From contig NC_088775.1 of NCBI RefSeq assembly GCF_954871325.1, positions 21,615,561 through 21,679,560 of the forward strand: a stretch of DNA of 64,000 nucleotides, given 5' to 3'. This DNA is from Gordionus sp. m RMFG-2023. Its lineage: Eukaryota; Nematomorpha; Gordioida; Chordodea; Parachordodidae. Shown here in pieces: positions 47,056 through 59,384 of the stretch (position 1 is the stretch's first letter; each line of letters starts with the position of its first letter). The notes beneath the pieces are model-generated. The model was not told the origin of the DNA. It searched no databases and saw nothing but the letters and a program-made list of their open reading frames with translations. The translations under genes and the position numbers were made by a program.

Positions 47056-48379
47056 AGAAAAAGGAGAATGGAAAAGCAAGAATAGAAGAAAATAATAATG
47101 TTTGAAAATAAATAAATATGATATATTGCTTCTCCTTTATGAATCTATTATAATATTTATATGTAATATAAAGTGAAGATTATACATAAACACAATAAGG
47201 AAGGAATTATGATGTATTGAAGCCATTTGTATGTTTTTTTTAATATTAGATTTGATAATGATAATGGTAAATTTTTCATAAATCATAAAAATAAGAATTA
47301 TTATAGGATAAAAATAAAACTATCTTTGTTGTGTTTTGTGTAATGTAAAAGTAAAGAAAAAAATTGCAGAAAAATATAAATATTATTAATATCAAATATA
47401 GATAAATCATCATAATAACTTTTTTCTGATAATTTTGAAAAGGGAGGTGAGAGGGGGGGGGGGGGGGGGGGTAAGGAAGAAGAATTTTTTAGTTGTTTTC
47501 TTTAATTATAAAAATATATTTTCAAGTTTAAAAAGATATGAGACTTAAAGATTTTAAAAAAAGTGGGTTGATTTACTCATTCAAAAACTAGTGTACACAT
47601 TTTATTTATTTTGTTTTCTACCCATAAATATAATCTTCATATAATTTTCATTTAATTTTTATTGCTTGTGGTTTTTTGCTTTTGGTAATGTAAATATTAT
47701 ATTATTTTTTTATAAAGCAGATAGATGATGAGAATGAGAAAGAAAATATGAATTTTTTTATTAAGATATTCGAAGAATGGAAATTATTAAAATTACAAAA
47801 ATTTAACGTATGAAAGGATACTAGGAAATCCTACTAATAAAAATAAAATCCAACAAAAATAAAAGCAATTTTAAATTTTGATAATGTTAATATGAAAGAC
47901 TTTTATCCATATAACAGATAATATATTTTAAAGTAAAAATTGATTTTGGAACCATATCATTAAAAGACGGCTAAATAATTTTTTAGGATAAAAAGTAAGA
48001 GAGAAAAATGAATAAAAGTCATAACAAAGAAAAAAGTAACATTATACCGACGTTACTTTGCCATTATTCAATCATTATTTTTATAAATATATATTCTTAA
48101 AGGGCTACTTTTTGAAACAATGTATATGTCTATTTATTTGTTATTTGATTCGAAGTATATGAATACCAATTAAGGAGGAGAGTGATAAATTCAGAAAGAT
48201 TGGAAAGAAAGAGCTGACTCAAATAAGAGCAAACATGAAATAGCTCACAAAGAAAAGAAGCAGAAACTTTGATTTGAACGAATCGTCTTGAGGCGCAAAA
48301 ATGGAAATAATTTTAACTATAAAAAATAAAGGAATATCTACTTAAGGAAGAGAAGCACTTTTAAACTAAGCCATAGCTA
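47056..48379. other. AT-rich with a 21-base poly-G tract
   Basis: A long G run occurs at about 47451-47471. At 47717-47811 a short open + strand run follows a TAAAGCAG, but it is not convincing. No other feature. Confidence 0.45.
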
Positions 48380-49389
48380 TCAAATATTACTAAATATCTT
48401 AAAACGACTGATAATAAACTTAATGGGGATCAAAGTGAAACAATAGCACTAGAGTCAAAAATTTTGGAAAACCCATTAGGAAGACATCGCCATGTTTGCG
48501 AAATGATTGATAACGCATATTTGCAAAATTTATAATTCCTTTTTTTCGAGCCTAAAAAATTTTTAATTCAAAAAAGATATTCTAATAAACCATGTGCTAA
48601 ACTATAATTCTTTGAATTAATTGCTTCAGAGGTATTCATTTCCTGAAGATAAAAGGTAAAATATTTTTATGCTCCCTTTTTGAAAAATTAGTAAATAACG
48701 ATATCTAAATTTAATTAATTTTTTTATTTTTAGATTTTTTTATAGCCAGTATGAAATTCACTCATCTAAAAACAGCTTGCATTATTAGCCAAGATAAAGT
48801 TGCAGGTTTATATTTTATCTTCAAAAAAATGTCTAAAAATCGTTTTCAAGAATTTTAATGAAATTTATATCTGGTCAACAATTTCGATATTGATAAATTG
48901 GCAAATTATTATTAGATATTATTGGTCGAAATCTGCAACAATTTGAGATACTCAAAGATAATTTAAGTCTGAATGAACAAATAATCCTCTTAAGGAAACC
49001 AAGCCATAAACATCTATATGAGAAATTTGGTGTAAAATTTTGGGGTTTATCTTCATCTTGTGTACATCATTACTATTTATACCGAGAAGGATAACAAAAA
49101 CTAGTCCTTTTTTGAAAATGTACTGAGAAAAATAATAGGTATTATTTCGTGTTCAAGAACATGGATAATATATTTTTTTTTACTTCTACAAATTTAGGCA
49201 GACTGCTAGGAGAAAAGGTATAGGTTGTACAGGAACATAAATGGAACCGAAAAATATATGTTGGATCAAAAACGTATAAAAAAATCCCAGACGATTTTAT
49301 GAAGCATTCAATGATATTGAATGATAGTCGTCCAGTAGCAGTGATGAAGAAGCAGCAAGGAATACATTCGCTAAATAAAGTCAAGCAAT
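48380..49389 (+). pseudogene. Decayed piggyBac-type transposase
   Basis: Broken + strand frames in the right order. KKMSKNRFQEF and LVNNFDIDKLANYY (48820-48910) resemble the M.R.RF..I…LHFNDN region. Next, LNEQIILLRKPSHKHLYEKF and GVKFWGLSSS (48970-49060) correspond to SIDEQM..FKG…KP.K.GFK.W.L. Then NMDNIFFFTSTNLGRLLGEK (49155-49220) corresponds to the DNFFTS..LL..L block, followed by HKWNRKIYVGSK to a TGA at 49387-49389. The first catalytic Asp of DEQ is Asn here. Stops and frame changes show it is inactive. The open run at 48380-48531 may be its N-terminal part. TTAA flanks were not identified. Confidence 0.6.
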
Positions 49390-51086
49390 GAAGCTCTAAA
49401 CATAAGGTATATATTAGTATCGATCAACCAAATATGATTACATCATAACATTTGGGTGGGGGTGAGGGGGGGGGGGGGGTATATATTTAATTGCGCTGTA
49501 ATAAATAGTGGTGGTGCATCATTTCTATCAGTTTATGTGTTGTAGTCACTTGGAAAATACATATTTCTTTGGAAGGAATTTCTCTAACCTTATATTCTGA
49601 ATATTTTGTGTCTATGATTGGAAATGCACCTGAAAAACAATACCATTCTGGCCAATCAAGATGTATAATTAATTCAATTTGAGAAGTAGAGAAAAATCAT
49701 GTTAATTACCCTATCCTCAAAGTGGTTGCAAATGGTGCAAAATAAATACGACATATAAATATGATGTTGATTCATACTTATAAAATGCTTAAAATTATTT
49801 CCTAAAAAAATGAACTCGTATGTTACGGAACATTTATAATTAATTTTTTTTTGAAGATGTCTCAAAGTTTTGTAGCATAGAACATCTCAAAAATACCCTT
49901 TGCTAGACTAAATAATCTCCCAACAGGAGAACTTGATGGGATATTTTATGAAGAGTAATTTTAATAGGGGGAACTATTTAAATTGTGAAATCTTAAATGA
50001 AAATGAATGATCTCAAAAAATTTGTTATATAACAACAATTTATGTCATTATTTATCATTCTTTCATTCTTACTAATATTCTCGTTTGGTTAGGTAATTTT
50101 TATTTTAAATTTAAAGATTATTAAATATGTAGTTCCTGATCTAGATTAGTCTCCATTAATCTAGTTCAACCACGTCCAATTTTCTTTAAAACGTAAATAC
50201 AAGTTACGAAACTTCTTCTACAATCTATAAGCTTCCTTTCTTTTTCCTATAAAATATATAATCTATATATATTTATGATAAAGAATAAGATATCACCTTC
50301 CAAACTTTAAATAAATGAAAGTAAGAAGTCAAAGGATTTGCATAAATTTAATTTTTTTAAATATATCCTAATTTATTTATTCAAATTATAAATGAAATAA
50401 AATTAGTTATATTCATCATTTTAAAATAGTAAATAAAATTTTTAAAGATTAGCTAAATAAGTAACTATTTTTTTTACCCATAGCTACTCGGAAAAAATAG
50501 CGGCCTTATTTAACTACCTTTTTTATAAAAGAAGCGTCGCTGTTACCGATGATAAAAAATATTTGGTGATGTGGGCTTAGCGTTTATAGTAAATGCGTCA
50601 TCTTCAAGCGTTGCGTTATTTAACACATCGTTATTACAGCTGATTAAGTTTTAAAAACTAATTTAAGATAAAGCTAAAATAGAGATAATTATTTTATATA
50701 AAATTTAAAAAAAAAATTATATCCTTTTTATAGAATTCGCTATTATTTTTATAATCGTATCGCGTATTTTTATCAACCCATCGCAACATGTTTTTCAAAT
50801 TTTATTATATCGTTATCATAACGCTCCATTGTTTGAGTTATTTCAAAAAATATTAACGCTAGTGTCACTGTTAACGCTATAAAGAATCCGCTGTGATTTT
50901 GATATCGTTAAGTAACCAACGTTTGAACATAACGCGTTTACTAAAAATTAGATCTTATTATTATATTTAGACCTATCGATAATTATAATTCCATTTGTTA
51001 ATTGATTAGAAATTTACTATAAGAATAAAAAATTGACGAGTAATAAATTTAAATTTCATACGAATCACGGCGTATAGAATTTTCCT
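49390..51086. other. No gene; TAACGC-rich repeat at 50500-50960
   Basis: A poly-G tract lies at about 49467-49480. From 50500 to 50960 the motif TAACGC or GCGTTA recurs in both orientations (GTTGCGTTATTTAACACATCG, TTAACGCTATAAAG, AACATAACGCGTTTAC), which suggests a hAT-like MITE with subterminal repeats whose exact ends I could not set. Confidence 0.4.
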
Positions 51087-51135
51087 ATGGGGGGGGGCAC
51101 TATTAGGCGAATTTTTCTTCATAAATTGTATTGGG

Positions 51136-53167
51136 CAGGGTTGCCATCTTCACTTGAAAACGTGAGTCTTTCTTTTATAATAATTAATGGGGGACTTGGC
51201 CCCCATACCCCCCAATTTGGGGGCCTTCGGCCCTCTTTTACCAGGGTTTCGACCGGAGTAATTGATGTAGCATACTCATCTAAGTTAATATGTTATATTT
51301 AATATAACAAGATTTTAAAGACAATGAAAATTTTTTATTGATTTACTAATAACAATTATGATATATAATTTTTTCATTTTTATAAATATAGCATATTAAT
51401 TATTATATTTTATGTATGATTTTAAGGCAATAAAGATTTCTCATCGGCACTGTGGAGATAGGCTGAAAACTCTTTGCATGAATAGTTATATTTTGTTTAA
51501 CCATAAGTACAGCTTCCAGACGTTCTTTTCGCCAAGCAGTAGTCATTAGACTGAATATTCTCTCTGATGAAGCATTTGAATGCGGAATAGAAAATAGAAA
51601 ATTGCATATTTTCTCTATCAATGGTGAGTTTTTATTAGAATGAAAATCCATCCATTTTTCTTGGGTATTCATGTGATAGTTTTTTGATAATTTTTCTTCA
51701 TAATAGGAATAAAATTGTGAATATTCCTCTAAGAGAATTTCTGTATCTATGTTTGGTATTTTATAATTAATAATAATTTTTTGTAATTGTTCAAATTATG
51801 GACATTATTTTAATGTCAAAGGGTTAAGATATTTCCATATATTATCTATAATATCATAACGTTTTTCTACATATTCTATAATATTTTTTATAAATATCTT
51901 TGATTCATTTTTGAAATTTATTACCTTTTCTACATCATTATTATGTTGTAAAATATTTTTAGAAATGCTCCCATAAAAATTTTGTTGAATTTTTAAATTT
52001 AATGAATTTTTTAGTTTTAGGATAAGATCATGTATATATATTGCTAATACATCTTCAGATTGCAATTGTAAATTTATGTTATTGATATTGACTAAAGTGC
52101 CAACGTTAAGGACAACACCTAAATATGCCTCTGCAAAATCGTCTCCAAAAATTATTTTCAAAATTGGTGGGGTTGCTGATAATGATAAAAAATATTCTTT
52201 AAGGGGTTGAAAACACTTAAGCATCCGCTTAATCGCTGGGATTAATGTAAGCCAGCGTGTTGGAACATGGCGAAGTAATTCTGACCATTCTAAATTGCAC
52301 CATTCTACCAATTCTTTTAAAATTTTAACTCTTTTTGTCGAGTTGCTAAATTAATTATAGAATTTAATTACTATACTCTCAATATCATATTTAAGAAAAA
52401 TTATGGCCTTTTTTAACAAATTGTGAAGAATGTGGCATATACAACCCATTGGTATAATATTATTACTATGGCTTTTCAATTCTGTCCAAATACTTTACAG
52501 ATGCGTTATCTGCACAATAGGCCGTTACATTAGCAATATCAAGTTCAGCGAATTTTAAATTCTCTAGCAAGCATTTAGATATGTCTTTAGGGGTTTCAAT
52601 GTCAGACGAAAAAATTTTAAGTAATTTAACATTTATTCCATTATTTTTGTTGAAGTATCTAAGTAATAAGGGAAATGTTTTTATATTATATTCTATGCAT
52701 CCGTTAGTATTGAAAATGGACGATTGTTTTTTAGATTTTTTATAATATTTGCCCTTAATTTATTTCATTTAAAATTTTACGAGTTTTAATATAAGATATA
52801 TAAAATCCATAAAAGAAATGTATAGTTATTTAAATTCATATTATAATTATACTTGATAAACTTTCTAAAAATTGAATCTCTGTTGTGGATAATTGATCAA
52901 TGAATATAATTAGTTGGTTGGACTATTAACAAATACTACAATTTTTTTAAATATTTTAAAATAAAATTAATTTAAAATTTTATATTTGTTTTTAAAAATA
53001 TTTTGAAAAAATTTAAAAATGTAAGAAAAAGTGTGAGACTAAGTGTGATTATTTTAATTTACTCATAAACGTGAGAAAAGCGTGAAGTGTGAGAAAACGT
53101 GGGTAATTAAAAAATTAGGTATAAAATCGTGAGAATCACGGCTAAATCGTGACATCTGGCAACCCTG
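51136..53167 (-). mobile_element. hAT element E (TIR CAGGGTTGCCA)
   Basis: The ends are CAGGGTTGCCATCTTCAC and, read inward, CAGGGTTGCCAGATGTCAC. The target duplication is imperfect (ATTGGG against ATTGGA). Minus-strand transposase remnants: near 52510-52550, DIANVTAYCADNASV (the …SADNA block); 52311-51805, EWSELLRHVPTRWLTLIPAI with a following LKEYFLSLSATPP (the …TRWLSL…PA..R.L region); and 51672-51403, the dimerisation part CNFLFSIPHSNASSERIFSL. A GC-rich direct block (GGCCCCCATACCCCCCAA…) follows the left end. 2032 bp, inactive. Confidence 0.85.
51805..52311 (-). pseudogene. hAT transposase central fragment
   Basis: One hundred and sixty-eight open codons, the longest open run of any transposon here. 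HVPTRWLTLIPAIKRMLKCF is the typical TRWLSL…R.L helix of ZBED/zinc-finger-862-like hAT transposases, followed by a helical insertion-domain region with long Ile/Leu/Asn-rich segments. The start shown is the first ATG, not necessarily the original one. The DED catalytic residues would lie upstream in decayed sequence and downstream near the dimerisation block. Confidence 0.75.
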
Positions 53168-53455
53168 ATTGGAGGTCTCTTATGCTTTTTATTATATTTT
53201 TATAAAAATAATTTAGGCTTTTCACTTCTAAAATTCTTTTTATAAAAATTTTGAATTATGGTTGTTTTTATAAAGTTATTAACTTATACTAATTTTTTCT
53301 TTCAAATTCTTCTTTATAGTGATACACATTGTATACATTTTTTGAGGATAGGGGGGAGGTGAGGGAGGGGGGAAGACATTTTTATTAGCTTAAAATGATA
53401 TTTATGAGAACAAGCAAATTTGTCACGAGGTCCAACTCCCATTGGTTACGCGTCT

Positions 53456-54765
53456 GCTACGAATAATTAGCAAATTTCCAAAAAAATATACATTTTTTTC
53501 AAATTATTCGTAATTTTAAAAATATATGGAGAGTAATTAATTTTTTTTTAATCAAGAACTGTTATGAAATATTTTATCTGAACTGGGATCTTAATTCTCG
53601 CTAGCAGAACTGGAAGTTCTCCCTTAAAATTTATTGGAATTTAAAAACAATTATAAAATTTCGCGGAAACAAATATTAAAACGAAAGATTTATTTAATAC
53701 TGCTTATTTTTGTGGTTAGTTATGCCATTATTTTCAATAAATTATATATATTTTCAATAATTTAATAAATGTGGTGTGGTTGGTGTGGCTAATATCCCTC
53801 ACTCACAAATCACAATAATAAATAAAACATTCTTCAAATAACTTTATAAATAATATCGCTATATTCTTATTTTTATAAATAATTATTAAAAAATTAATAA
53901 AAACCACATAATTTTTCCATTTATTTTTGCATAAACTCATCATTTTTATAAAAACGGTTCCTTTTATAATATTAAACTTCTTAAAAACTTTTGTTTATAT
54001 TTGTTCTTAGTCAAATCTCATACACAATATTTGTTTCAATTAGCAAATTATTTTTTATGTACATTCTTTTTTTTCATTTTTATTCTCTTTAATTAATCTT
54101 TTGGTATATTTTATATTAAAATAATAATTGTAATTATTTTTAAAATCATAAATAAATTAAATTATAATTTTTGCTGAGTTCTTTATTCCAAGTTCTAACT
54201 TATTAATGCATAATATATTACATGAAAAAATTTAAAAAAAAAATTTTTTTAATGAATTCATTATAGAAGAAAATGATTTTTTTTATCAAATACTCAATAA
54301 ATATAAACCTTATTCAAGTGGAGCTGGGAGAGGAGGGGAATAAAATGGAAGGAAGAAGAAATTAAAATTGCCACAAGGCAAATTTAATATATTGGCTTCT
54401 TCTCTTATAAGTTACAAGCAAATATGTAGAAAGAACTCTTACTTCATTCATTTTTTATTATGTATTAAGAAATATGGGTAATTCAATACCTTTTAAAAAA
54501 CTATAAAAAATACTATATTAAATAAAAACTACATTTAATTTATAATAATTTATTAATTATTTTAAATGTGTTTGTTGTGTGTTTTCGTTTACTCAAATAA
54601 ATTACCATTCAAAAATCACAAATAAAAAATAATGAATTTTTTATTAATTAAAATAAAAGTTTCGGTAACTCATTGAAACTCGGGGAAATTTTTAATAATA
54701 TTTTTATTAAAAAATATGTGATCGCACAAATTTTAAATTTAATATTTTTCATGTTATAAAAAAAA
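53456..54765. other. No gene recognised
   Basis: AT-rich with long A or T runs. No exon or transposase motif. Confidence 0.5.
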
Positions 54766-54960
54766 TGAAAATGGATATGATCATTACTCGGTCAATCACA
54801 ACAGAAACTTTATAGACCCAAATGATATATCGACCCATAATCAACGTATTAAGGGTTCATGGAGGGATCTTAAGGCGAGCATCCCCATAATTGGAAAAAA
54901 ATCTTCCTCTCATTTATATATATGTGAATATTTTATTTTCGTAATATTAAAAATATGTAA
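54766..54960 (+). pseudogene. Second Merlin/ISXO2-type transposase fragment
   Basis: The + strand reads YDHYSVNHNRNFIDPNDIST followed by HNQRIKGSWRDLKASIP and then KKSSSHLYICEYFIF. This matches the G(Y/H)..VNHS.NFVDP.TGAHTQ.IE..W..LK..…YL.EF block. The His and Gln of HTQ are kept as HNQ, while the IE acidic residue is K (RIKGSW). No TIRs identified around it. Only this conserved C-terminal region is legible. Confidence 0.65.
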
Positions 54961-55672
54961 AATTTAAGTAAATTAATTAAATTTTTAAATGATATAAATT
55001 TATTTAGAAATATTTATGTTTTTCCTCAAAATTATATACATATTATGTTTATTCATATAAATTGCTTAATTATCTAGTATTTGATTTATTAGTCCTAACT
55101 TAGCATTTTTAAATAATATACTCTATTTTGGAAATTTTCACAATAAAAAAATGTGAAATTTTTGATTTTGAGTAATTAAACTATAAATTATTATTACATC
55201 AAAAAATTTCCACCAGAGGGGGGGGTCCTAATTGGCTGGAAATGTCGGTCTTAAAAATAAACTCTCGCCTAACTATTTTGAGACGTAATGCTAAAAGAGA
55301 AGTTTAAGAATGAAGTAAATTTATTTTATTATTAAAATTTATGGTATTTTTTATAAAAAATATAATATATTTAATGTAAAAAATTGTGAGAAGAAATCTC
55401 AATAGGCCAAAAAAGAAAGCGTGGAAGAATGTCTTATACATTCTTAAAATAAATTTACCAAAATATTTTTAAATGCTATCAATTAATTGGTAGGGGAAGA
55501 ATATTGCAATGCTTAAATATATTGTATGATTGTAATTTTTTTAAGCAAATTTAATATTATTCCCTCCCCCCAAATGAGTCATATAGAGTGAGTTAAAAGT
55601 TAGAAGAACTGTAGCAAATGAAGGGACTATAAATATTTCCATCTCAAAAAAAAATATCAACTTTAAAAAATA
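54961..55672. other. No gene recognised
   Basis: AT-rich; a G-run near 55217 with CACCAGAGGGGGGGGTCC may be a lone repeat end. Confidence 0.45.
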
Positions 55673-55810
55673 CAGTAAAACATGTTTAATTTGGGCACCG
55701 TTGGGACCAAGATTTATGCCCAACTTAAACAGTAAATTTATCAAGAAGGAATTTGATTAGGACTCAAATATTTGGTCTAATTGCCAAAATTAGACAAGTT
55801 TTACTCTGTT
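55673..55810 (-). repeat. Pogo/Tc1-like MITE, copy 2
   Basis: 138 bp with inverted ends CAGTAAAACATGTTTAATTT and, read inward from the right, CAGAGTAAAACTTGTCTAAT. It is preceded by TA. The interior shares ACCGTTGGGACCAAGATTTA with the inverted copy at 21101-21259. CAGTAAAAC-type ends with TA targets are typical of pogo-like and other Tc1/mariner elements. Non-coding. Confidence 0.65.
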
Positions 55811-57256
55811 TTAAATAGAATACCGAATTTTTTTTTCGTATAATTTAGATAATCCCAGTATTATTTGTATAAAAATATAAGTATCATTAAATTATTTCTT
55901 TTGATCTGATAATGGTCATGATTTTTTTTTAAGGAAGATACCATGTAAAATTAAGGAATCTTTATATGCATACCTAAGAATATTTATGTCTCTATCTACT
56001 AAGTAATTTTTAAAAAAATTCGAAAAAATAATAGAAATTTTTAAATTAATTTTAAAAATAAGATAAACACAAGGGAAAAGGGTATCCTTAAAAATAAATA
56101 CAGTTTAAACCCGGTTAGTGAATACAAAATAGTAGCAAATATTTAAAATTTGTTTGGCTCAAAATCTAAGCTAAAAGCAGGTTTTATGCTAAATTTTCTT
56201 CCTTCCTTTACCCCCTTTTCCCCAAAAATTGAATAAAATGGCATTATAAAGAAGTAGTTTTTTTAATATTTAAAGGTTAATAATTTTTTAAGATAAAATA
56301 ATAACATTTTCAGAAAAAAAAGCATTCAAAAAAGATAAAAGCTTAAAATTAATTTTAAAAAATCGGTCTTAAAGCCCTCCAATAAAATTTAGGCAGGATA
56401 AAGTAACCCATATAATCTTCTCCCTCTTAGGCCATAATAAACATAGTACATATACCATATTGAAATTAAAGAGTGTTATAAAGATTGATACATCATAAGA
56501 TATTATAAATCGTAATATGTAGACATAATAAAATAGATGATATAGAAGTCATAGAATACTTGGAAATTAGTTTATGTATATTATAATTTAACATGTGCAT
56601 GAGAAATACAATTGGAAAAAGGTGTCACATGTTATCGATAAAAAATTACGATTATGTGAGAAGAATATTATGTATGTATTGCTAATTATTAGATTAGATT
56701 ACACATCATTAACTATTATCGTTTATAAAGCAACATGGTTTCAAAAATATTATGTAAACTTTTTTTATGATTAAAAGATAATTTTTCATGTTGGAGCTTT
56801 TTTTAGAAGAAATTTGTTAATAAAATAACCCAAAAATAATATATTTCTTGTTCATTTACATATTTAATTTAGTTTTACATTTAGAAACATAGTTAGCGAC
56901 GTGCTTAATTATTCTTAGTCGAAATAGATTATTCAAAATGGTTGAGCAATCCTAAGTTTCCCTTTTATGATTTTGGAATGGGTGATTCTGATTAGCTTAG
57001 ATTTAATATTCTTACTTAATTAATAATATTTTTTTAATTTATTATTTTCTGGAATATGGTTAAAGTAAAAGTTATCTATTTTCGATAATCTGATGAATAA
57101 TGTTCGTCAAATTTTGAGAAATTTTGCCATACCTGCGTTTTTAAAATACTTTATTAGATTAAAACCAATTTTATTGTCATATTTATAATTCACTGTGATG
57201 GCATTAATTATGGAGGATAAATAAAATCTGACTTTAAAAGATTTTACTGTTCAAGC
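55811..57256. other. No gene recognised
   Basis: AT-rich. At 56100 a lone pogo-like end pattern TACAGTTTAAACCCGGTTAG occurs without a found partner. Confidence 0.45.
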
Positions 57257-59376
57257 TAAAGGTGGGCGCGGGCCTAATTTTTCATTCACGGCCCGCCCGC
57301 TCACGGTAGTAATAAAAAATATCACGCCAATTCACGCTTAACACTAAAAAATTTTCGACACGACCCGGCCTCTCATGACAAGCAATATTTTGATTCACGC
57401 CCGTCACGCCCGAAAATTCACGTTGTTTTTAAATTTTTCAAAACTATTGCTATAATTTTACACTTTTTTGAATTCATTCTATTTATTTCTCTAATTTCAT
57501 AATCCATATTAATAACAAAAAATAAATACAATCTATAAATCGAAATTTATTTGGAAAAAGAAGAATGTCCATCTTTTTTTATTTAAATTGTGTACGCCTT
57601 TCCTCTAGTAAGAGATTGGCTACAGAAAATAACCTTTCACTAGAAACCGAACTTGCAGCTGATAATTTTACTCGATAATTTTCTCAAAAAAGGAAATGAA
57701 TATTCCTGCTTCCAAAACTTCAAAATTTTGTCTTGTTATTTATCTTATATGAATCTTTTAAGTTCATCCTCACAGCTTTCATCGGTGATGTTGATTCTTC
57801 ATCAGAATCATCTAGAAATATACGGTCTTTTATGAGTGTAGGATGAATTAGGAAATATACAGGTTTTTATGAGTTTAGGATAAGTTAGAAAAGTTATAAA
57901 TGGTAGTTGGCATCGACTTATGCATATCATCTAATTTTACATTTTTTTAAGATTGTTTTATATATATCATTTTCTTTTTTTATTAAAAACTTAAGTCTTT
58001 TGAAATTCGGATCTAGAATTAAGCCTACTATAGTGGCTGCATAATAATCTTTTAAATGAAATCTTGTTCTGTATTTTAAGGTTATTATTATTATTGTATC
58101 ACGTTCAGAAGGTTAACAAAATTTTATTAATTTTTGTTTCCATAGACAAACTTTATATATTGTGGGACGAGAATCTGCTCTCAGATTATCCGAGCATTCT
58201 TTAAATATTGATAAAAATTTATCTAACTCGCGTATGATGCTGATATCAATTGTGGCTAATCTATTTAATTCTTGCTTGCTAAACAAGTACACCTGTATTT
58301 CAGAATATGATTTTAAGAAACTCTGTATCATGATATATACAGAGTTCCATCTCGTTATTCTCGCTATTACATATTGTTTAAGGGTGTGGCTTAGTTTGCT
58401 ATTAGCTGTGTTTGAAATATTGTACTATTTTTTTACACCATTTATATTTAAGGCTATTTCAGTTAAACAATTGTCAAAAATATAATGGATAATATTATTT
58501 AGTATATGGCATATACATGCTAGCGTTTCGTCATCTTTGAATGCACTTATAAGATTTGCTCCGTTATCACTCACAACTATACATTTATTTAAGTAATTTT
58601 CTACTTCTGTATATTCTCCTAAAATTAAATTGACTACACTATTAATTTTGAGTTTTTTCCATCCATTGCCCTTGTGGCCAAAACAAATGTTTTTAATTAA
58701 TAATGATCATGTTTTATAATGGTTAAAAAACTTAGATTTTTATAGTCATCCGTCCAAATATCAGTGATTATGGATAATGATCATGCTTTTAATCTTAAAT
58801 TTTATTTCATGGTATATTTTTGGACCTATAGTATTCATGAGAGTTTTCCGGTTCACAACTTTTATATTTCGTTATCCATATGTAACATCAACATTTATCT
58901 CTTGGCCTAGCTTGTAAAATCCTTCACTTTCTGTTGCATTTAAAGATTGAAGATCTTTACAAATAAAATATAACTGACTTTTCTGTAAAAAATTTAAGCA
59001 AAATTTAGCATAAAGTCTCGCGATAAAAAACACCTAAACATAAAAAGAAAATAGAACTAACAAAATGATACCGGATGTTGTTTATAAAATGCGGAAGATT
59101 TTTAGTTTTCATAAATTATTCTTTTTTAAAAAAGAACTAAATTAAATAAGAAAATATACAATATTTTTATAAAATTGCAAACTTATAATTATAAAATTGC
59201 AAATTTATATTTATAAAAAACAATTTTAAAAATTAAATTTCCGTGATTCACGGGAAATTTATGCCCGATCAGGCCCGCGGAAAATTTTGGGAAGGCCCGT
59301 CACGCCCAATCACGCCTTGGAATTTAAAATTTATTCTCACTCACGCTGGGTCACGCCTAAGTTCAGGGCCCGCGCC
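57257..59376 (-). mobile_element. hAT family A, copy A3
   Basis: The left TIR is TAAAGGTGGGCGCGGGCC. The right end stops at GGGCCCGCGCC, lacking the last eight or nine bases of the TIR. The flanks GTTCAAGC (57249-57256) and CTTCAAGC (59376-59383) match 7 of 8. Minus-strand frames include MIQSFLKSYSEIQVYLFSKQ and LATIDISIIRELDKFLSIFK (58113-58331). The C-terminal dimerisation block near 57650-57800 is also present. About 2120 bp. It shares more variants with A2 than with A1 (for example LATIDISI rather than LATNDISI). Stops interrupt the frame. Confidence 0.9.
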
Positions 59377-59384
59377 TTCAAGCT

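Larger units (their letters stand above)
51087..53455. mobile_element. Family D MITE, copy 2, split by hAT E
   Basis: The left part (51087-51135: poly-G, CACTATTAGGCGAATTTTTC, ATAAATTGTATTGG) and right part (53168-53455: … CTTAAAATGATATTTATGAG … CCCATTGGTTACGCGTCTG) match family D copy 1 once the hAT at 51136-53167 is removed. The TIR read inward from the right is CAGACGCGTAACCAATGGGA. Confidence 0.65.

Noticed and set aside
47717-47811. Open run after TAAAGCAG as a + strand exon
   Set aside because: Short, Lys/Asn/Glu-rich as expected by chance in AT-rich DNA, and no partner exon.
56090-56130. Lone pogo-like TIR TACAGTTTAAACCCGG
   Set aside because: No matching inverted end or transposase found nearby, so it cannot be called an element.
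58162-58485. 107-codon open frame in A3, also in A2
   Set aside because: Antisense to the transposase remnant of family A; its conservation between copies reflects transposon copying, not a gene.
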